Origin: DATFDN01 sp963756545 | GTDB lineage: Bacteria > Pseudomonadota > Alphaproteobacteria > Acetobacterales > Acetobacteraceae | Direction: 5' to 3' | NCBI GenBank assembly: GCA_963756545.1 | Contig: CAVWNY010000008.1 | Location: 248,001-312,000 of the forward strand | Length of the DNA: 64,000 nt | In this document: piece after piece, positions 59,929-64,000 of the stretch | How the letters are laid out: each line of letters starts with the position of its first letter | Position numbering within the stretch: the stretch's first letter is position 1 | Position numbers and translations under genes: made by a program | Notes under the pieces: model-generated | What the model saw: the letters and a program-made list of their open reading frames with translations, nothing else | The model's database searches: none | Told to the model about the DNA's origin: nothing

Positions 59929-62900
59929 ATGCACGGTGTGAACAGCCTAACCAATCCTGTTCGGGATCATCGCTGGTACCGCTCCGCCTATGTCGCGGTG
60001 GTGCTCGGCGCGGTGCTTCTGCTTGCCACCCTACTCGGCGGCGCCGGAATCCTGCTGGAGCGGACACGGCAGACTTCGCTCGAGGCTGCGGAAACACGCC
60101 TGCAGAACGCCTCCCAGGTCGTCGTCAATACGATGAACCGCCAGCTGCTCCAGGTGGATGGCGCCCTGGCGAGCCTTCCCGCGCTGTTCGCCTCCGCCAG
60201 CATCCCAAGCCCGCGTCTCCACGCCGAGCAGGCCGAGGTGCTCCTGAAGGCGTTCGACTTCGACACCTTTGCCTATCGGGACCTGCTGCTCGTCACATCC
60301 GATGGCGCGGTCTGGGCATCGGCACGGTCGTGGCCTAAGGATGTCGCACTCCCGCCGTTTCCCTCGCGTGCCGCTTCCGAACCGGGTGCAGCATCCGTCG
60401 AAGGGCCGATCGTCAATCCTCTGACTGGCGAGGACTCCTGGTTCCTCGCCCGTGACATTTCGATCCCCGGGATCGGGCAATTTCGCGCTCTCGCCGAGAT
60501 TCCGGTCTCGTTCATCACCGCGTTGCTGGCACCGGTGGCCGACGCCTCTGGCCTGAGGATCGATATCCTTCGTTCGAATGGGGTGCGGCTCGCCGACCTT
60601 CCCTATGACGCCCTGCAGCTCGGAAAACCGGTCAATCCGCAGCTGATAGAAGGCCGACCGCCGGGCAGGCCCTTCGTGCTGTCCTTAGGGCCATCCGGAA
60701 CCGTTGTCGTGGCCGCGTGGGCGCAGACCCTGTATCCCGACGTGAATGTTGCGCTCACTGTCAACGCGGGCGCCGCAATGGCGGAGTGGGCGCACGATCG
60801 CAACCAACTGCTGATGGTCGTGACGGCTGCCGGCTTTCTCATAATCGCCCTTTCTGGCGCGCTGCTGGCGGCCTTGCGCCAGCGCGAGTTCAGGCGAGCA
60901 GGAGCGCAAGAAGTTCCGCGACATGCTCGACGAGGCGATCGAAGCGATGCCAGACGGATTTGTGATGTGGGACGCCGACGACCAGCTCGTTACCTGCAAC
61001 CGTCAATATCGCGACATCTACGCGGTGAGCTCCCCGTTCATCAGGCCGGGCGTTAAGTTCCAAGACATCATCCGCGAAGGTGCGAAACGCGGCCAATATC
61101 CGCAGGCGGGCGGCAACGTCGAGGCATTCGTGCGCGAGACGATGGCCTGGCATCGCGGAAACAAAGGCACGCTGGAGCGCCTGCTGCCCGACGGCCGGTG
61201 GATCCTGGTTGCCGAGCGCCGCACCGCGGGCGGCGGCACGGTTGGCATCCGGACCGACATCACCGCCCTAAAGCACGCGCTCTCAGACCTTGGGGAGGCA
61301 AACGAACGCGTCAAAAGGACACTTGCGGAACTGCAAGTTCAGAACGAGGCCCTGACCGACCGCGACCATGCGATTCGCACCCAAAACATGCTGTTCACGG
61401 CTGCTCTGAGCAACATGTCGCAGGGTCTGCTGATGGTCGATTTGGATCAACGGCTGATCGTCTGCAACCGTCGATTTCTCGACATTATCCAGCTCGAATC
61501 GAAAGATGCCGCCCCTGGTACCAGCGTCCTCGCCCTCCTGCACGGGCTTGGGAGGAGCAGCGGCATCGGCACGAAGGCGCTCACCGAGATCTTTGCTCAG
61601 CACAGCCAGTTAGCTGAAGAGAAGCGCGCCGGCACCTTTCTTGTCCTGGACAGGGAGAACCTCGCCCTGTCGGTCAATCAGCGTCCCCTGCAAGACGGCG
61701 GCTGGGTGGCCACTTACGAGGATGTCACCGAGCAGCAGAAGACGGAAGGGCGCATTCGTTTCATGGCACACCATGACGACCTGACCGGCCTTCCCAACCG
61801 CGTACGTTTCGCAGCGTGCATGGAAGACGCGCTACGGCTCGTCAGTCATCGCGGCTTGTCTTTGGCGCTCCTTTATCTTGACCTCGACAAGTTTAAATAT
61901 GTGAACGACAGCCTCGGCCATCCGGCCGGCGATGCATTGCTGAAGGCTGCCGCGAAGCGCCTCAAAAGCTGCGTTCGGGAATCCGAAGTCGTCGCCCGCC
62001 TCGGCGGGGACGAGTTCGCAATAGGCATAATCAGCCCCGACATGCCGGACGCGGCCATCGCACTAGCTCGGCGCGTAATCGATAGACTCAGCGCACCTTA
62101 CGATCTTGGGAAGCGGCAAGCGCTGGTGGGTGTCAGTATCGGCATTGCCATCACCCGAGCCCACGGGGCCGACTGCGACATGCTGCTTAAGCAGGCGGAC
62201 ATGGCCCTCTACCAGGCCAAGGCGAACGGGCGTGGAACCTACGCCATCTTTGCCGAGGAGATGGAGCGGCAGTTGAGCGCTCGGATAACGATCGAATCGG
62301 ATCTGAGCCTCGCTCTCGAACGCCAGGAATTCCAGCTCGTCTATCAGCCGATCTTCACCCTTGAGGAGGAGCTCCTATGCGGGTTCGAGGCTTTGCTCCG
62401 CTGGGACCATCCGTCGCGCGGCCTGGTCTCCCCAGCGCTCTTCATTCCATGGGCCGAAGAGCTTGGCATCATCAACGCGATCGGGAAGTGGGCGCTCCGT
62501 CAAGCTTGCGCGGATATGGCGGACCTGCCGGACCACCTCACAGTCGCGGTCAATCTCTCACCAGTCCAGCTGATGGATTGCTCGATAATCGAGCACGTCC
62601 AACAAGCGCGGGCGGATTACAATATCAGCCCGGTCCGGCTTGAGCTCGAGATCACCGAGTCCGCCTTGCTCAGCAACACCGCCGGGACGACGGACTTGCT
62701 GCTGCAGTTGCACCGGCTCGGCCACAGCATTGCGCTCGATGATTTCGGGACCGGGTACTCCTCGTTGAGCCAGCTTCGGAGCTTCCCTTTTGACAAAATC
62801 AAGATCGACCGTCTGTTTGTCAGCGAGATGGCAACGCGGCCGGATTGCGCGGCGATCGTCAGCTCAGTCGTAAGCCTGGCGAGCAAGCTCGGCATGTCCA

Positions 62901-63067
62901 CGACCGCGGAAGGCGTGGAAACGCCCGAACAGCTCCGTCTCGTACGCAACGCCGGATGCACGGCGGTGCAAGGTTATCTGCTCGGACGGCCGCAGCCGAT
63001 TAACGTCGCGAAGCGAAGCTTGATCGCAGGTGCGCACGCGGCCAGGGAGACCGTCGAACCGAACTGA
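59929..63067 (+). pseudogene. Membrane sensor GGDEF-EAL protein with frameshift
   Basis: The 5' frame from ATG 59929 encodes a transmembrane helix (AYVAVVLGAVLLLATLLGGA), a ~260-residue periplasmic sensor domain and a second helix (LLMVVTAAGFLIIALSGALL). It goes out of frame near 60895 (ALRQREF). From ERKKFRDMLDEAIEAMPDGF the other frame gives two PAS domains, GGDEF (62003-62017, RLGGDEFAIG) and EAL (FEALLRW at ~62384, then TESAL, DDFGTGYSSLSQL, KIDRLFV). Both c-di-GMP active sites look intact. The cytoplasmic part could start at ATG 60923. A sequencing error is the alternative to a true mutation. Confidence 0.82.
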
Positions 63068-63106
63068 GCGCGGGCCCGCCCCCGGCAACATTTGGCGGCG
63101 GACCCG

Positions 63107-63403
63107 CTACCCGCTGACGCGGGCGCCCTCGCTGAACACCCGCCGGAACGGCAGGATATGCGTACTCTCGAAAAGGCCCGCATCGACGAATGGATCGGTC
63201 GACGCGAAATGCTCGGCTGCCTGCCGGTCGTCCACGTCGATAACCAGGATGGAGCCGATCTGCTGCCCAGTATCGTCGAGAAGCGCGCCGCCATAGACGA
63301 TGCAGCTCGTGACCTTCTCGAGATACTCTAGATGCCTTGGGCGGGTTGCCTGCCGCAGCGCCACGCTGTTCGGCTTGTCATGGCGGATTATTGCAAAAAG
63401 CAT
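63107..63403 (-). CDS. YciI-like protein
   Basis: A 98-residue YCII-related protein: MLFAIIRHDKPNSVALRQAT, RPRHLEYLEK, GGALLDDTGQQIGSILVIDV, then AAEHFASTDPFVDAGLFEST. The conserved His and the DPF block are present. Such small dimeric ferredoxin-fold proteins are thought to be enzymes of unknown substrate. It follows the transporter gene by 16 bp on the same strand, so the two may be co-transcribed. Confidence 0.82.
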   Translation of the reverse strand: MLFAIIRHDKPNSVALRQATRPRHLEYLEKVTSCIVYGGALLDDTGQQIGSILVIDVDDRQAAEHFASTDPFVDAGLFESTHILPFRRVFSEGARVSG

Positions 63404-63419
63404 GAAGCCACTCCTCAGG

Positions 63420-63999
63420 TTATTGACTCGTGATCACGGCAGAAGAACCCCCCGGTGAAACAGCTGCCGAGCCGGAACGGAAGGCAAGAACGATTCCCGT
63501 GGCAATCAGCGCCAGGGAGGCCGCCTGCGGCAGCATCAACGGCTCACCCAGCGTCATCGCCGAGGCCATCACACCGATGATGGGGGTGAGCAGTATCCCG
63601 ATCGCGGCCGTCCCGGCGGGCAGCCGCCGCAGCGCCGCGAACCAGCTGATGTAGCAGATGCCGAGGGACACCACGGCCGTGTAGGCCAGCGTCACCCAGC
63701 CGTACCACGATATCTCCAGCAGATGCGGGCGTTCGAGCACGAAGCTTGCTGCAAGCAGCGGAATGCAGCCGAGCCCCACCTGCCAGGCGGTTGCGGCGAT
63801 CGGCGGCATCTCGAGCGGCCAACGCTTCGACAGCACGGTTCCTATCGCAAACAGCACGGCCGCAGAAAGGGCGGTGATTACACCGGGAGCCTCCTGCAGC
63901 CCGATGCCGAATTCGTCTCCCGCCAGCAATACGACCACCCCGGCTACGCCGAGCATGAGTGCCGCGATGTGTCGCTGCGACAGCGGCTCCTTCAGAACC
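63420..63999 (-). CDS. EamA/DMT-family transporter, C-terminal half
   Basis: The gene enters from the right edge. The visible ~193 residues are the second EamA repeat: KEPLSQRHIAALMLGVAGVV, then five or six hydrophobic helices (ITALSAAVLFAIGTVLSKRW, WYGWVTLAYTAVVSLGICYI, GTAAIGILLTPIIGVMASAM with LGEPL, ASLALIATGIVLAF). These drug/metabolite exporters sit in the inner membrane; the substrate is not predictable. Confidence 0.88.
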   Translation of the reverse strand, partial: VLKEPLSQRHIAALMLGVAGVVVLLAGDEFGIGLQEAPGVITALSAAVLFAIGTVLSKRWPLEMPPIAATAWQVGLGCIPLLAASFVLERPHLLEISWYGWVTLAYTAVVSLGICYISWFAALRRLPAGTAAIGILLTPIIGVMASAMTLGEPLMLPQAASLALIATGIVLAFRSGSAAVSPGGSSAVITSQ

Positions 64000-64000
64000 G

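Overview
The window is high-GC, Gram-negative DNA, most likely from an alphaproteobacterium. Supports are a LexA-type direct repeat GAAC-N7-GAAC upstream of an SRAP gene, a bacterial Ku gene, several IS5-type elements and alternating short palindromes. No genus can be named from sequence alone. Almost the whole window is accessory DNA, and only the last ~4 kb looks like ordinary chromosome.

Bases 1-30330 are the late region of a contractile-tailed (myovirus-type) prophage, all on the + strand and in canonical order: large terminase (cut by the window edge), portal, scaffold-like protein, major capsid, connector genes, sheath, tube and tail chaperone, tail completion, tape measure, hub genes (LysM-like X, gpD), spike gpV, wedge gp25, gpJ, gpI, fibre/receptor proteins, a membrane-anchored lysis candidate and a GH108 endolysin. 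Cargo interrupts it: an MBL-fold hydrolase after the portal; a secreted protein plus four-helix membrane protein that split a 51-codon phage gene; a Cys-rich protein and an IS5 remnant before the tape measure; and a DUF433/PIN-like toxin-antitoxin pair in the tail module.

Bases 30361-41124 hold six minus-strand genes with short gaps: type III-like Res, a DUF2283 protein, Mod methyltransferase, HNH endonuclease, a RelE-like/UvrD helicase fusion and a DUF262 (GmrSD-like) protein. This reads as one composite anti-phage operon and is the best candidate for an undescribed system. An SRAP (YedK/HMCES) gene follows.

A 3' fragment of tRNA-Arg(CCG) at ~42262 marks an integration junction. To its right lie an IS630 copy sitting in the loop of an inverted repeat, a frameshifted tyrosine recombinase, and a decayed replication module: HTH protein, Spo11-type Toprim protein with an internal deletion, AEP-like primase, DUF5906 helicase and 9-bp iterons. 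This runs into a primase fragment, then a BREX remnant (PglZ C-terminus plus intact BrxL) fused behind a phage small-terminase-like gene, then a truncated Ku.

Bases ~54200-59260 are a graveyard of fragments (PD-(D/E)XK-like, Fic, two IS5 elements) around an apparently intact orphan DNA methyltransferase. From ~59900 the content looks chromosomal: a frameshifted GGDEF-EAL sensor gene, a YciI-like protein and an EamA transporter cut by the right edge.
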